Source of the DNA: Mageeibacillus sp. UBA6980 | GTDB lineage: Bacteria; Bacillota; Clostridia; Saccharofermentanales; Saccharofermentanaceae | Direction: 5' to 3' | DNA: 64,000 nucleotides | Assembly: GCA_002450095.1 (NCBI GenBank) | Contig: DJYK01000019.1 | Span: 1 to 64,000 of the forward strand | Shown: positions 9,072 to 17,370 of the stretch, piece by piece | Layout: every line of letters starts with the position of its first letter | Numbering within the stretch: the stretch's first letter is position 1 | Position numbers and translations under genes: made by a program | The notes under the pieces: model-generated | The model's input: only the letters and a program-made list of their open reading frames with translations | Told to the model about the DNA's origin: nothing | Database searches by the model: none

Positions 9072-10050
9072 AGTAATTACACTGTTTCTGTTTAATATCG
9101 TAATCTACAGCGTGCCGCTTCTGTATGCGACGAGTGGCGAGATCATGGTGGAAAAATCCGGATCCCTTAACCTCGGCGTAGAGGGAACGATGGCTATAGG
9201 CGCGGTGTTCGGCTACCTTGCGGGGTGTCATGCGGATTCGCTCCTTGCAGGTGTTCTGGTGAGTTTTATCTCGGCCGCTATCGTCGGATCCGTCTTCTGT
9301 CTTTTTACCATCACGCTCCAGGCAAATCAGAACGTAACCGGCCTTACCATCACGACCATCGGCGTTGCCGTATACTTCTTTATAGGAAATGCTCTGGGTG
9401 CCGATTGGCCTTATATGAGGGACTGCACAAGGCTCTCGTCTTCATTTAATGCTATCGAGATCCCGCTTCTGTCGAAGATCCCGCTCCTGGGCAAGGCATT
9501 CTTCTCCCACAATATCCTTGTATATCTCTCGGTGATCCTGGCCGTGCTTATCTGGGTCTATTTCGAGAAGACCGTCCCGGGCCTGAGACTCCGCTCCATA
9601 GGTGAGAATCCGGGCGCCGCCGACTCTCTCGGAGTAAACATCGTCCGCTACAAATACCTCCACATCATGGCAGGATCCGGCATCATGGGAATCGGGGGTT
9701 ACTACATGGGACTTAACATGGGCGGAACATTCGAGGGAAGCAACTGCTGGATCAACGGCTACGGCTGGATCGCGATCGCTCTCGTTATCTTCGCCAACTG
9801 GTCCACGCTTCACGCTGTCATCGGCACATTTGTCTTCGGATTCTTTAACACTTTGCGTGTCTACAACATGCCTCTGGCAACAAATTTTCCCAATACTCTG
9901 GGCTGGCTGTCAAAGGTCCCCGCGCAGTTCTTCTCCGCGCTGCCTTTTATAGTGACGCTTCTTGTCCTGATCGTAAACTCAATAAGAAGCCGCAAGGGAA
10001 GCGGCTGTCCTTCCGCTATCGGAGTCAACTACTACAGGGAAGACCGCTGA
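9064..10050 (+). CDS. ABC transporter permease (YufQ/NupQ-like)
   Basis: Second permease of the nucleoside-type importer, 328 residues and about 8-9 membrane spans. It has the family motif GEIMVEKSGSLNLGVEGTMA near the N-terminus (about residues 22-41) and GLRLRSIGENPGAADSLGV in the middle cytoplasmic loop. It overlaps the first permease and ends the cluster. No clear U-tract terminator follows; the next 220 bp hold the 61-bp repeat. Confidence 0.92.
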   Translation: MLEVITLFLFNIVIYSVPLLYATSGEIMVEKSGSLNLGVEGTMAIGAVFGYLAGCHADSLLAGVLVSFISAAIVGSVFCLFTITLQANQNVTGLTITTIGVAVYFFIGNALGADWPYMRDCTRLSSSFNAIEIPLLSKIPLLGKAFFSHNILVYLSVILAVLIWVYFEKTVPGLRLRSIGENPGAADSLGVNIVRYKYLHIMAGSGIMGIGGYYMGLNMGGTFEGSNCWINGYGWIAIALVIFANWSTLHAVIGTFVFGFFNTLRVYNMPLATNFPNTLGWLSKVPAQFFSALPFIVTLLVLIVNSIRSRKGSGCPSAIGVNYYREDR

Positions 10051-10083
10051 CGCTCGCTTTAGCCTTTGGCTTGATGGCGCCCG

Positions 10084-10203
10084 GAAAGTTTATGTAAAAG
10101 TTGATTTTCCCCGGAAAACATTAACTGAAACCTTAATTTCTTCGAAAAGTTTATGTAGAAGTTGATATTTTGGGAAAAACATTAACTTTCACATTAAGTT
10201 TCT
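10084..10203 (+). repeat. Two-copy 61-bp imperfect direct repeat with internal inverted repeats
   Basis: The units start at about 10084 and 10145, offset by 61 bp. Each has AAAGTTTATGTA, then AAGTTGAT, a short G/C patch, and GGAAAACATTAACT or GGGAAAAACATTAACT. Within each unit AGTTTATGT and ACATTAACT form a 9-bp inverted pair with one mismatch. The 220-bp gap 10051-10269 holds nothing else I can name. It lies between the importer and the PD-(D/E)XK-like gene. Confidence 0.75.
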
Positions 10204-10269
10204 GTCCGGGACTTGTTTTCAGGTCTAAAAGAAGTTATCATCGCTTAAGGAATAGGTGGATTAGATAAT

Positions 10270-11073
10270 ATGAGATTAGACTTTAATGACGAGTACAAGA
10301 TCGCCAAGGTTTTGTATATTCAAAAAGAATTGGAAAGACTTCCGAATGCGCATCGAGCCGGCGGTTCCGCTGCAGTGAGGATCTATTCTCCGGAAGGCAG
10401 GGTACTTCACACTTATAAGCTGAACCGGGCGAAGAATATTAAGTACGGACAGATAGCGGATCGAAGGGTCATGCTGAATTCATTAAGAAAGCAGATATTA
10501 TCTGCTTTAAACGTTAATCCGAATGAATATCATATTCAGATAACTTCTCTTTACAAGATCGGAGAAAAAGAGTGGGAGCAGATGAAGTCTTCGAGCAATA
10601 ACAGACCGATCGATTCCGACTATTGGTTTGACGGGATACATATGAGATCGAGATTTGAACTTAATACTGCAACTGTACTTAAGACGCTCGGGCTGGAGTT
10701 TAAATATGAACCGAGGCTCGTGATAGGAGGAAAAGAGATCCATCCTGATTTTGTAGTCCGGCTTCCCGAGTTTCAGGTTTGTTTTGTTATAGAGTGCATG
10801 GGAAGGATAGGAAATAATTCATACGATCATGATGCGGTCAACCGCTTGAAGCTTCTTATGGACGGGGGATTCATACCATACAGGGACTTTCTGGTGTTAG
10901 GAGGTTCGGAGAAGTTCATACCGTCGGAAGAATGGATATCGAATGCGATCGTATCAATCGTGAACGCGATCGCTTCGGAATTTGTTTTCCGCGTTTCAAC
11001 CGACGTGAAGCGCCTTCCGCGGGCATATGTGCAGGAGAGTATAGAAGAGAGGATCGCCCGCGAATTTAAATAA
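10270..11073 (+). CDS. PD-(D/E)XK nuclease-like protein of unknown role
   Basis: A 267-residue soluble protein. The C-terminal half has the arrangement of a restriction-endonuclease fold: MRSRFELNTATVL (helix with conserved Glu), FKYEPRLVI, HPDFVV (Asp of the PD motif) and FVIECMG (Glu-x-x-Gly in place of the usual E-x-K). Similar solo proteins with an RSxxE...PDF...E pattern are widespread in Clostridia without a known function. The N-terminal ~100 residues are basic and not recognised. The gene stands alone between the 61-bp repeat and the sigma-factor promoter. I infer a nuclease fold; activity is uncertain because the motif Lys is not obvious. Confidence 0.6.
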   Translation: MRLDFNDEYKIAKVLYIQKELERLPNAHRAGGSAAVRIYSPEGRVLHTYKLNRAKNIKYGQIADRRVMLNSLRKQILSALNVNPNEYHIQITSLYKIGEKEWEQMKSSSNNRPIDSDYWFDGIHMRSRFELNTATVLKTLGLEFKYEPRLVIGGKEIHPDFVVRLPEFQVCFVIECMGRIGNNSYDHDAVNRLKLLMDGGFIPYRDFLVLGGSEKFIPSEEWISNAIVSIVNAIASEFVFRVSTDVKRLPRAYVQESIEERIAREFK

Positions 11074-11119
11074 GTTGTGACCTTTATACTTTACTTTCCG
11101 TCTTAATGGACAAGGAGGG

Positions 11120-11128
11120 TGTTATAAT
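11120..11128 (+). promoter_or_regulatory. Extended -10 promoter for the ECF sigma operon
   Basis: TGTTATAAT, with no recognisable -35 at the expected distance. Transcription should start near 11135, about 25 nt before the sigma-factor start. Confidence 0.5.
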
Positions 11129-11159
11129 GGTCTTATAAATAATCAAAAGGTTTTTATCG

Positions 11160-11729
11160 TTGATGGAAGATAATCAGATCGTTGATTTGTATTTTAAGAG
11201 GGATGAACAGGCTATAACCGTCACCCGGGATAAATACGGAAGGCTTCTTCGAAGCGTGTCTTACGGTATATTAAAAAGTCACGAGGACTCGGAGGAGTGT
11301 GAGAATGATACATATCTTAAGGCATGGAATGTCATGCCTCCGCAAAGACCTTCGATTCTAAGTGCTTTTCTTTCCAAGATAACGAGAAACCTCGCGCTTG
11401 ACCGGTACGATAAGATGCATGCGGCCAAAAGAGGGGGCGGAGAAGTGCCTCTGATCATCGATGAGCTTCAGGAGTGTATTGCTGATATGAGCGCCGCATC
11501 TTCGGATGATGAGACTGAGGGGACTTTGCTTAAGGCGATAATAGACGAGTTCCTTGATGGTTTGGCGGAAGACAGCCGTAAGATTTTTATGAGACGTTAT
11601 TTCTTCGGTGACAGCGTGAATGAGATAGCAGACAGATTCGGGTTCGGGAAAAGTAAGGTCAAGATGAGCCTTCAAAGAGCTCGCGAAGGCCTGAAAGACA
11701 AGCTTAATAAGGAGGGGTACTATGTCTAA
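11160..11729 (+). CDS. RNA polymerase sigma factor, ECF (sigma-70) family
   Basis: A group-4 sigma factor of about 189 residues. Region 2 includes HEDSEECENDTYLKAW and FLSKITRNLALDRYDK. Region 4 ends with a helix-turn-helix, FGDSVNEIADRFGFGKSKVKMSLQRAREGL. The extended linker contains IIDELQECIADMSA. Starts are TTG 11160 or ATG 11163; AAAAGG lies about 9 nt before the TTG. It overlaps the next gene, which encodes a membrane protein with the layout of an anti-sigma factor, by 8 bp. Targets are unknown. Confidence 0.9.
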   Translation: MMEDNQIVDLYFKRDEQAITVTRDKYGRLLRSVSYGILKSHEDSEECENDTYLKAWNVMPPQRPSILSAFLSKITRNLALDRYDKMHAAKRGGGEVPLIIDELQECIADMSAASSDDETEGTLLKAIIDEFLDGLAEDSRKIFMRRYFFGDSVNEIADRFGFGKSKVKMSLQRAREGLKDKLNKEGYYV

Positions 11730-12528
11730 AGAAGATGAAGCAAAGCGCCTGCTCCGTGCAATCGGCGATGTCGACGAAAGATTCATAGCGGAAGCTATGG
11801 AGGAAAAACCCAGGTCTTCAAAGAGAGCGGCCGTAACCGTTCTAAGGCAGTACAGGGGACTTATAATAACTGCAGCCGCTGCCGTTATCATTCTGCTTGC
11901 GGGTTCCGTAGTATTGAAAGTGATGAACACTCATTCTAATACAGCAACGGAGACTTACCCGCATTTTGCGGATGGGGTGAATGAGGACAGCATCCGTAAT
12001 TATTCGGCGGACGCTGAAGTGTACAGCGATATACCGACCGAGGCGGCCTGCGCTGAGGAGGCAGCTTACGATAACGGTCAGGCTCCGAACGAAGAGGAAA
12101 CCGATCAGTGCCTGTCAGGATCCGCGTCAGGTCCCATAGTCAGAAATCGTGTCTCCGAAGAGGAATTATCGGAAAATTACGGGATTACCGTCAGTGTTCC
12201 CGATAGTATCAACGGCAGTGCCGACAGGCAGTTCTATTATATGGAGGATCAGGATTCGAGGTGCGTAGAGGTCGTCTATACGGATGCCGATGACAATGAG
12301 GTCTGTACCGTAAGAAGAGCAGAAGGAAGTGCGGATCTTGTAAGTTCTGATGCCTGCTACAGCGTGATTAATAAGATAAATATCGATGGCCTTGAGAATG
12401 TAAGACTGTTCGGTGACGGACAGACCTTCGGATTTGCAGAATGGGCTTCAGGGGAATACCGATATTCTGTATCGACTGTTGCCTTGAGCGAAGATGAATT
12501 GATCGAATTGATAAGTCTTATCAGTTAA
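11722..12528 (+). CDS. Probable membrane-bound anti-sigma factor
   Basis: 268 residues with an N-terminal cytoplasmic segment (1-46), one membrane helix at about 47-66 (GLIITAAAAVIILLAGSVVL), and an acidic extracytoplasmic domain. Translational overlap with the ECF sigma gene and the short N-terminal cytoplasmic region fit a sigma-sequestering partner. No zinc-binding HxxxCxxC motif is visible, so this is not a classic ZAS anti-sigma factor. The outer domain (from ~150) has no match I recognise. Function is inferred from position and topology. Confidence 0.6.
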   Translation: MSKEDEAKRLLRAIGDVDERFIAEAMEEKPRSSKRAAVTVLRQYRGLIITAAAAVIILLAGSVVLKVMNTHSNTATETYPHFADGVNEDSIRNYSADAEVYSDIPTEAACAEEAAYDNGQAPNEEETDQCLSGSASGPIVRNRVSEEELSENYGITVSVPDSINGSADRQFYYMEDQDSRCVEVVYTDADDNEVCTVRRAEGSADLVSSDACYSVINKINIDGLENVRLFGDGQTFGFAEWASGEYRYSVSTVALSEDELIELISLIS

Positions 12529-12554
12529 ACTCTATCGCACTAAAGTGTTTTGGG

Positions 12555-12563
12555 TGATATAAT
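12555..12563 (+). promoter_or_regulatory. Extended -10 promoter for the amino-acid importer
   Basis: TGATATAAT about 50 bp before the lipoprotein ATG, with no clear -35. Confidence 0.5.
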
Positions 12564-12616
12564 ACGCGGGTATGTTTAAAAACTATCATTGATAAAGTCA
12601 GTTTAAGGGGGTTTTT

Positions 12617-13411
12617 ATGAAGAAGTTTTTAACTATTGCACTCGCGGCATGTATGTTGGCTATGCCTCTTACGGCTTGCAGCACTGAAGGATCCGCAGTG
12701 GAGTCAGGAGCTGTATCCGACGGTAAGTTTGTAGTAGGCTTTGACGCCGAGTTCCCTCCGATGGGATTCATTGCAGATGACGGTTCCTATACGGGATTTG
12801 ACCTCGATCTTGCAGCAGAGGTTGCGGACAGATTAGGTCTCGAGTTCGTAGCTCAGCCTATTGCATGGGATTCCAAGGATCAGGAATTGAACTCCGGTAA
12901 TATCGACTGCATCTGGAACGGTTTTACCATCAGCGGTCGTGAAGATGCTTATGCCTGGACGGATGCTTATATGGCCAACAACCAGGTAGTAGTAGTTAAC
13001 GAGGGTTCTGATATCGCTTCTCTTGCCGATCTTGCAGGTGCCGTTGTTGCGGTTCAGAAGGATTCGTCCGGACTTGCCGCTCTCGAAGAGAATACTGAGC
13101 TTCTCGATTCATTCGCTGAGCTTGTTCAGGTTGACGATTATCTCAACGCCATGATGGAACTCGAGTCCGGCGCAGTCGATGCTATCGTAATGGATGAGAT
13201 CGTTGCCCGTTACCAGATCCAGCAGTCCGGCAGCAGCTTTGTTGTTCTAGACGAGGCTATCGCGGCTGAGGAGTACGGCGTAGGTTTTGCTCTTGATAAC
13301 ACTGAGCTTCGCGATCAGGTTCAAGAGGCTCTTGAGCAGATGGCCGCTGACGGAACACTCGCACAGATCTCCAACGAGTGGTTTGGTGAAGACATTACGA
13401 CTATCGGATAA
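12617..13411 (+). CDS. Polar amino-acid ABC transporter, substrate-binding lipoprotein
   Basis: Family-3 extracellular solute-binding protein of 264 residues. Signal peptide and lipobox PLTAC put the lipidated Cys at residue 21. The mature protein starts with the signature FVVGFDAEFPPMGFIADDG and contains GFDLDLAAEVADRLG and DCIWNGFTISGRE, all typical of cystine, glutamine or other polar amino-acid binders. The permease and ATPase follow directly. A strong AAGGGGG site precedes the ATG. Exact substrate cannot be told from sequence by eye. Confidence 0.93.
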   Translation: MKKFLTIALAACMLAMPLTACSTEGSAVESGAVSDGKFVVGFDAEFPPMGFIADDGSYTGFDLDLAAEVADRLGLEFVAQPIAWDSKDQELNSGNIDCIWNGFTISGREDAYAWTDAYMANNQVVVVNEGSDIASLADLAGAVVAVQKDSSGLAALEENTELLDSFAELVQVDDYLNAMMELESGAVDAIVMDEIVARYQIQQSGSSFVVLDEAIAAEEYGVGFALDNTELRDQVQEALEQMAADGTLAQISNEWFGEDITTIG

Positions 13412-13414
13412 TCG

Positions 13415-14086
13415 ATGGAAGCGTTAACGTCGACATTGATTCAGCTTGCAGGCGGATTAAGATTCACATTAGGGATCTTTTTCCTGACATTGCTCTTTTC
13501 CATACCCCTCGGGCTTCTTGTAGCCCGGGGGCGTATGTCAAAAAATAAGATCCTGGCGGGTTTGGTCAGGATCTATATTTCCATTATGAGAGGAACACCT
13601 CTCATGCTTCAGTTGCTGCTCGTGTACTTCGGTCCTTATTATGTCTTTGCCGTAAAGCTGAGCGATCTTGACGTCGGACCTTTTAAGTACAGGTTCGTGG
13701 CAACCATTATAGGTTTCTCGTTAAACTATGCTGCATACTTCGCAGAGATCTTCAGGGGAGGCATTCAGTCGATGCCTGTAGGTCAGTACGAAGCAGCGCA
13801 GATATTGGGATTCTCCCGGGCGCAGACTTTTTTCAGGATCATTCTTCCTCAGGTCGTAAAACGAGTGCTCCCCGCAGTTACGAACGAAGTCATTACCCTT
13901 GTTAAGGATACTTCGCTCGCCCAGGTCCTTGCGGTTACGGAAATGTTTACTATGGCCAAGAACCTCGCATCTGCTCAGGTTTCCGTCATGCCTTTCATCG
14001 CGGCAGGCGTGTTCTACTATGTGATGAACGGAATAATCGAGATCGTTATGAACCGGTTTGAGAAATCGATGAGCTATTATCAGTAA
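13415..14086 (+). CDS. Amino-acid ABC transporter permease
   Basis: HisM/GlnP-type permease of 223 residues with about 5 membrane spans. The EAA loop reads YEAAQILGFSRAQTFFRIILPQ, the coupling site to the ATPase. The upstream motif YISIMRGTPLMLQLL is also family-specific. It starts 3 bp after the binding-protein stop and precedes the ATPase by 10 bp, so the three form one operon. Confidence 0.94.
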   Translation: MEALTSTLIQLAGGLRFTLGIFFLTLLFSIPLGLLVARGRMSKNKILAGLVRIYISIMRGTPLMLQLLLVYFGPYYVFAVKLSDLDVGPFKYRFVATIIGFSLNYAAYFAEIFRGGIQSMPVGQYEAAQILGFSRAQTFFRIILPQVVKRVLPAVTNEVITLVKDTSLAQVLAVTEMFTMAKNLASAQVSVMPFIAAGVFYYVMNGIIEIVMNRFEKSMSYYQ

Positions 14087-14096
14087 GAGGTGTCCC

Positions 14097-14846
14097 GTGA
14101 ACGTACTCGAGATGAAAAGTATACATAAATCGTTCGGTTCCCTGGAAGTTCTCAAGGGGATCGATCTTACCGTGGAAAAGGGTGAAGTCGTTGGTATAAT
14201 CGGACCTTCGGGCGGCGGCAAATCAACGCTTTTAAGGTGTGCCACGACTCTTGAGACGATCGATAACGGTGATATTACGATCGCGGGGGAGACTCTTGTA
14301 AAGACTTCCAACAGCGGACTGGTTCAATATGCCGATAAGAAGATGATGAAGCAGATAAGGGGCAAGTTCGGTCTTGTGTTCCAGAGCTTCAATCTGTTCC
14401 CTCACTTTTCGGTTAGGCGCAATATCACGGAAGCGCTTATCCATGTTCACGGGAAGGATAAGGGTGAAGCGGACGAGATCTGTAATGCGCTTCTTAAGAA
14501 ACTCGGTATGGAGGATAAAGCGGATGCATATCCGTGCAACCTCTCGGGAGGTCAGCAGCAGAGAGTGTCCATAGCGAGGGCTCTTGCAGCCAATCCTGAG
14601 ATACTCTTCTTTGACGAGCCTACGTCAGCCCTGGATCCCGAGCTTACTTCCGGGGTGCTTAAGGTAATCAGGGAACTTGCCGAAGAACATATGACGATGG
14701 TCATCGTAACGCATGAGATGGCTTTCGCCAGGGATGTGGCAGACAAATTGGTCTTTATGGACGGAGGAGTCATCGTTGAGCAGGGCAAAGACATAATCAG
14801 TAATCCTACCAAGGAGAGGACAAAGGAATTCCTCGCGGGATACTGA
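14097..14846 (+). CDS. Amino-acid ABC transporter ATPase
   Basis: GlnQ/HisP-type ATPase of 249 residues. Walker A GPSGGGKST, Q-loop FQSFNLFPHF, signature LSGGQQQRVSIARAL, Walker B ILFFDEPTSALDPE and switch His in VTHEM are all intact. The start is GTG 14097 after GAGGTG. It completes the binding-protein/permease/ATPase importer that begins at 12617. Confidence 0.95.
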   Translation: MNVLEMKSIHKSFGSLEVLKGIDLTVEKGEVVGIIGPSGGGKSTLLRCATTLETIDNGDITIAGETLVKTSNSGLVQYADKKMMKQIRGKFGLVFQSFNLFPHFSVRRNITEALIHVHGKDKGEADEICNALLKKLGMEDKADAYPCNLSGGQQQRVSIARALAANPEILFFDEPTSALDPELTSGVLKVIRELAEEHMTMVIVTHEMAFARDVADKLVFMDGGVIVEQGKDIISNPTKERTKEFLAGY

Positions 14847-14850
14847 TTTG

Positions 14851-14879
14851 TTGACATCTTGCAAAGCAAGTGATTTAAT
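14851..14879 (+). promoter_or_regulatory. Promoter for the ilv operon
   Basis: TTGACA (14851-14856), a 17-bp spacer and -10 TTTAAT (14874-14879) preceded by TGA, forming an extended -10. Transcription should start near 14886, immediately ahead of the T-box stem I. Confidence 0.75.
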
Positions 14880-14887
14880 CATATAAA

Positions 14888-15160
14888 GCGCTGAAGGGAA
14901 AAAAGATGCGCAGACCCTGTTAAAGAGAGCCGGCGGCAGGTGCGAGACGGTACAGGAAGCGTAATGATGAGTCATCCCGGAGCTGTAGAACTTAAAGCAT
15001 ACCGCAAGTAGGTTCTACCGGGTCCTCCCGTTAAAGGGGAAGGTGTTGATAGACACCGCAAAGTGAGGTCCATGACCTAAGAAGAGTGGTACCGCGGAAA
15101 TGAAGTCTTTCGTCTCTTCTTCGTGCAATCTGTTTTGCGCGAAGCGGAGACTTTTATTTT
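14888..15160 (+). ncRNA. T-box leader upstream of ilvB
   Basis: The T-box sequence AGAGTGGTACCGCGG (about 15084-15097) is unmistakable. Stem I can be drawn with CCTGT/ACAGG and the AGAG element in its distal part, and GGGA/TCCC at the base. The internal loop on its 3' side (14963-14974) contains GA-GTC-A, suggesting a valine specifier GTC at 14971-14973 (tentative). A GTAGAAC/GTTCTAC hairpin follows. The terminator is GTCTCTTCTTCGTGC (15112-15126) with GCGCGAAGCGGAGAC (15137-15151) and TTTTATTTT. Uncharged tRNA would favour the antiterminator and allow ilv transcription. The 334-bp gap before ilvB is thus fully explained. Confidence 0.95.
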
Positions 15161-15180
15161 GATAAGAAGGAGATGACAAC

Positions 15181-16848
15181 ATGAAACTGACTGGAGCGGA
15201 AATCGTAGTTGAGACGCTTATAGAGCAGAACATTAAGACGATATTCGGATATCCCGGCGGAACCGTTATCGATATCTATGATCAGCTCTACAAAAAGAGT
15301 GACCGCATTACGCACGTTCTTACGGCTCATGAGCAGGGTGCTGCGCATGCTGCCGACGGCTATGCAAGAGCGACGGGTGAGATCGGTGTCGTGCTTGCGA
15401 CATCAGGTCCCGGCGCTACAAATCTTGTTACGGGAATAGCGACTGCACATCTGGATTCTGTCCCTCTTCTTGCCATTACGGGTAATGTTGCCAATAACAT
15501 GATCGGAAGAGACTGCTTCCAGGAGATAGATATCTCCGGCGTGACTTTGCCGATCACGAAGCATAACTTTATAGTTCATGATGTTGAAAGCCTCGCCGAT
15601 ACATTAAGAGAAGCCATAAAGATTGCCAAATCAGGCCGTCCGGGTCCGGTCCTCGTTGACATCCCGAAGGATATTCAGCTTGCCAAGTGCGAGTTCTCAT
15701 ACAAGGCTCCGGTCACAAAGGATGAGACCGAGCCCGCGCCTTCTGATAAGGTCAGGGAAGCGGCAAAGATGATCGCGGAATCGAGCAGGCCTTATATCTA
15801 CTTCGGAGGCGGAGCGGTACGCGCGGGGGCAGGTGCCCTGATCTCGGAACTTGCCGATAAGATCGATGCTGTCATAGGCTGTTCTCTTATGGGGTTGTCC
15901 GAGCTTCCGACCAAACTTGACAGATTCCTCGGCATGCAGGGTATGCACGGTCACTATGCATCCTCTAAAGCGATGGCCAAATCGGATCTTATCATTGCGG
16001 TAGGAGTTCGTTTCTCTGACCGTTCGACCGGAGATACGCAGAAGTTCTCCGCAGGTGCGAGGAAGATCCATATAGATATCGACGCAGCGGAGATAGATAA
16101 GAACATCAAGAGCAATCTCGGAGTTTCCTGCGATATCTCCGATTTCCTGCGTAAGCTTATCGATGTTGTCGACTATAAGCGTAATCCCAATTGGATGACT
16201 AAGATCGAGAAGCTCCGTGAACAGGAGAAAGAACTCGAAGAGCAGGATTTCCTTCCCAGGGAAGCGATCAAGATCATATCCGATACGGTCGATGACGATA
16301 CGGAGATCGTAACGGATGTCGGTCAGCATCAGATGTGGGCGGCCCAGTATTGCGAGTTCAAGAAGAAGAGGACCTGGATATCCTCGGGCGGACTCGGTAC
16401 GATGGGATTCGGCATGGGAGCCGCTATCGGTGCGGCTTACGGAAGCACAAAGAGATCCGTTCTTATCACGGGTGACGGAAGCTTCGGAATGGACCTTACA
16501 GAACTTGCTACGGCTGTTACGTACAATGTTCCGCTGACTGTCGTCGTACTTGACAACGGAGTTCTCGGAATGGTTCGCCAGATGCAGAATCTGTTCTATA
16601 ATAAAGTCTATTCGAACACCACCTTGGACAGAAAGACGGATTTTGTTAAACTTGCTGAAGCATTCGGTGCCAAAGGATACAGAGCGGGATCGAAGGATGA
16701 ATTCCGTGAAGTATTCGAGAAGGCTTATAATGAGCCCGGGCCCGCCGTCATAGATCTGATCATCGACAAGGACGATATGGTACTTCCGATGCTTCGCCCG
16801 GGAGGCTCATTTGACCATCTGATACTTGATAAGGAGGATAAGACATGA
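15181..16848 (+). CDS. ilvB: Acetolactate synthase, large (catalytic) subunit
   Basis: This ThDP enzyme joins two pyruvates to acetolactate, or pyruvate and 2-oxobutyrate to acetohydroxybutyrate, the first common step to valine, leucine and isoleucine. The catalytic Glu lies in LTAHEQGAAHAADGYAR, and the ThDP/Mg motif starts at GDGSFGMDLTELATA and ends at the Asn of VVLDN. The length of 555 residues is normal. An AAGGAG site precedes the ATG. It overlaps ilvN by 4 bp (ATGA), ensuring coupled synthesis with the regulatory subunit. Control is by the T-box leader. Confidence 0.97.
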   Translation: MKLTGAEIVVETLIEQNIKTIFGYPGGTVIDIYDQLYKKSDRITHVLTAHEQGAAHAADGYARATGEIGVVLATSGPGATNLVTGIATAHLDSVPLLAITGNVANNMIGRDCFQEIDISGVTLPITKHNFIVHDVESLADTLREAIKIAKSGRPGPVLVDIPKDIQLAKCEFSYKAPVTKDETEPAPSDKVREAAKMIAESSRPYIYFGGGAVRAGAGALISELADKIDAVIGCSLMGLSELPTKLDRFLGMQGMHGHYASSKAMAKSDLIIAVGVRFSDRSTGDTQKFSAGARKIHIDIDAAEIDKNIKSNLGVSCDISDFLRKLIDVVDYKRNPNWMTKIEKLREQEKELEEQDFLPREAIKIISDTVDDDTEIVTDVGQHQMWAAQYCEFKKKRTWISSGGLGTMGFGMGAAIGAAYGSTKRSVLITGDGSFGMDLTELATAVTYNVPLTVVVLDNGVLGMVRQMQNLFYNKVYSNTTLDRKTDFVKLAEAFGAKGYRAGSKDEFREVFEKAYNEPGPAVIDLIIDKDDMVLPMLRPGGSFDHLILDKEDKT

Positions 16849-17348
16849 ACAAGCAAAGTTATGTAATAGCGGCATTTGTCGAGAACAAATCCGGTGTCCT
16901 CATGAGAGTAACAAGCATGTTTAACAGAAGAGGGTTTAATATCGATACTCTCACAGTCGGTGAGACTGAATCGCCTGAATATTCGCGTATCACTCTGACG
17001 TTCTCGGGCGACAGCGATGACCTTCATCAGCTGGTAACACAGCTTCAGAAGCTTTATAATGTCAAGAAGGTCGAGGTTATCAGCGGTGAGGCCGGGATAA
17101 GAAGAGAGTTGCTTCTTATCAAGGTAAAAAACTCGTCCGAGACAAGGGGAGACCTTCGCGACGCAGTTGATGTATTTAAGGCGAAGATCGTCGATTACTC
17201 GGCAGAGGCTATGTGCCTCGAGGTTACCGGAGATTCGACAAAGATCGATAACTTCATCGACAATATGAAGCCGTTTGGTATCATTGAGATGTGCAGGACC
17301 GGTATTGTCGCTCTGGAGCGAGGATCCGAGAGCATTTTAAGTAAATAA
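16845..17348 (+). CDS. ilvN: Acetolactate synthase, small (regulatory) subunit
   Basis: 167 residues with an N-terminal ACT domain (VIAAFVENKSGVLMRVTSMF, then the FNIDTLTVGETE strand) that binds the feedback inhibitor valine. The C-terminal domain (ELLLIKVK onward) contacts the catalytic subunit. The ATG overlaps the ilvB stop. The symbol ilvH is used for the same protein in some genomes. Confidence 0.95.
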   Translation: MNKQSYVIAAFVENKSGVLMRVTSMFNRRGFNIDTLTVGETESPEYSRITLTFSGDSDDLHQLVTQLQKLYNVKKVEVISGEAGIRRELLLIKVKNSSETRGDLRDAVDVFKAKIVDYSAEAMCLEVTGDSTKIDNFIDNMKPFGIIEMCRTGIVALERGSESILSK

Positions 17349-17370
17349 TAAATATACGGAGGTATATAAA

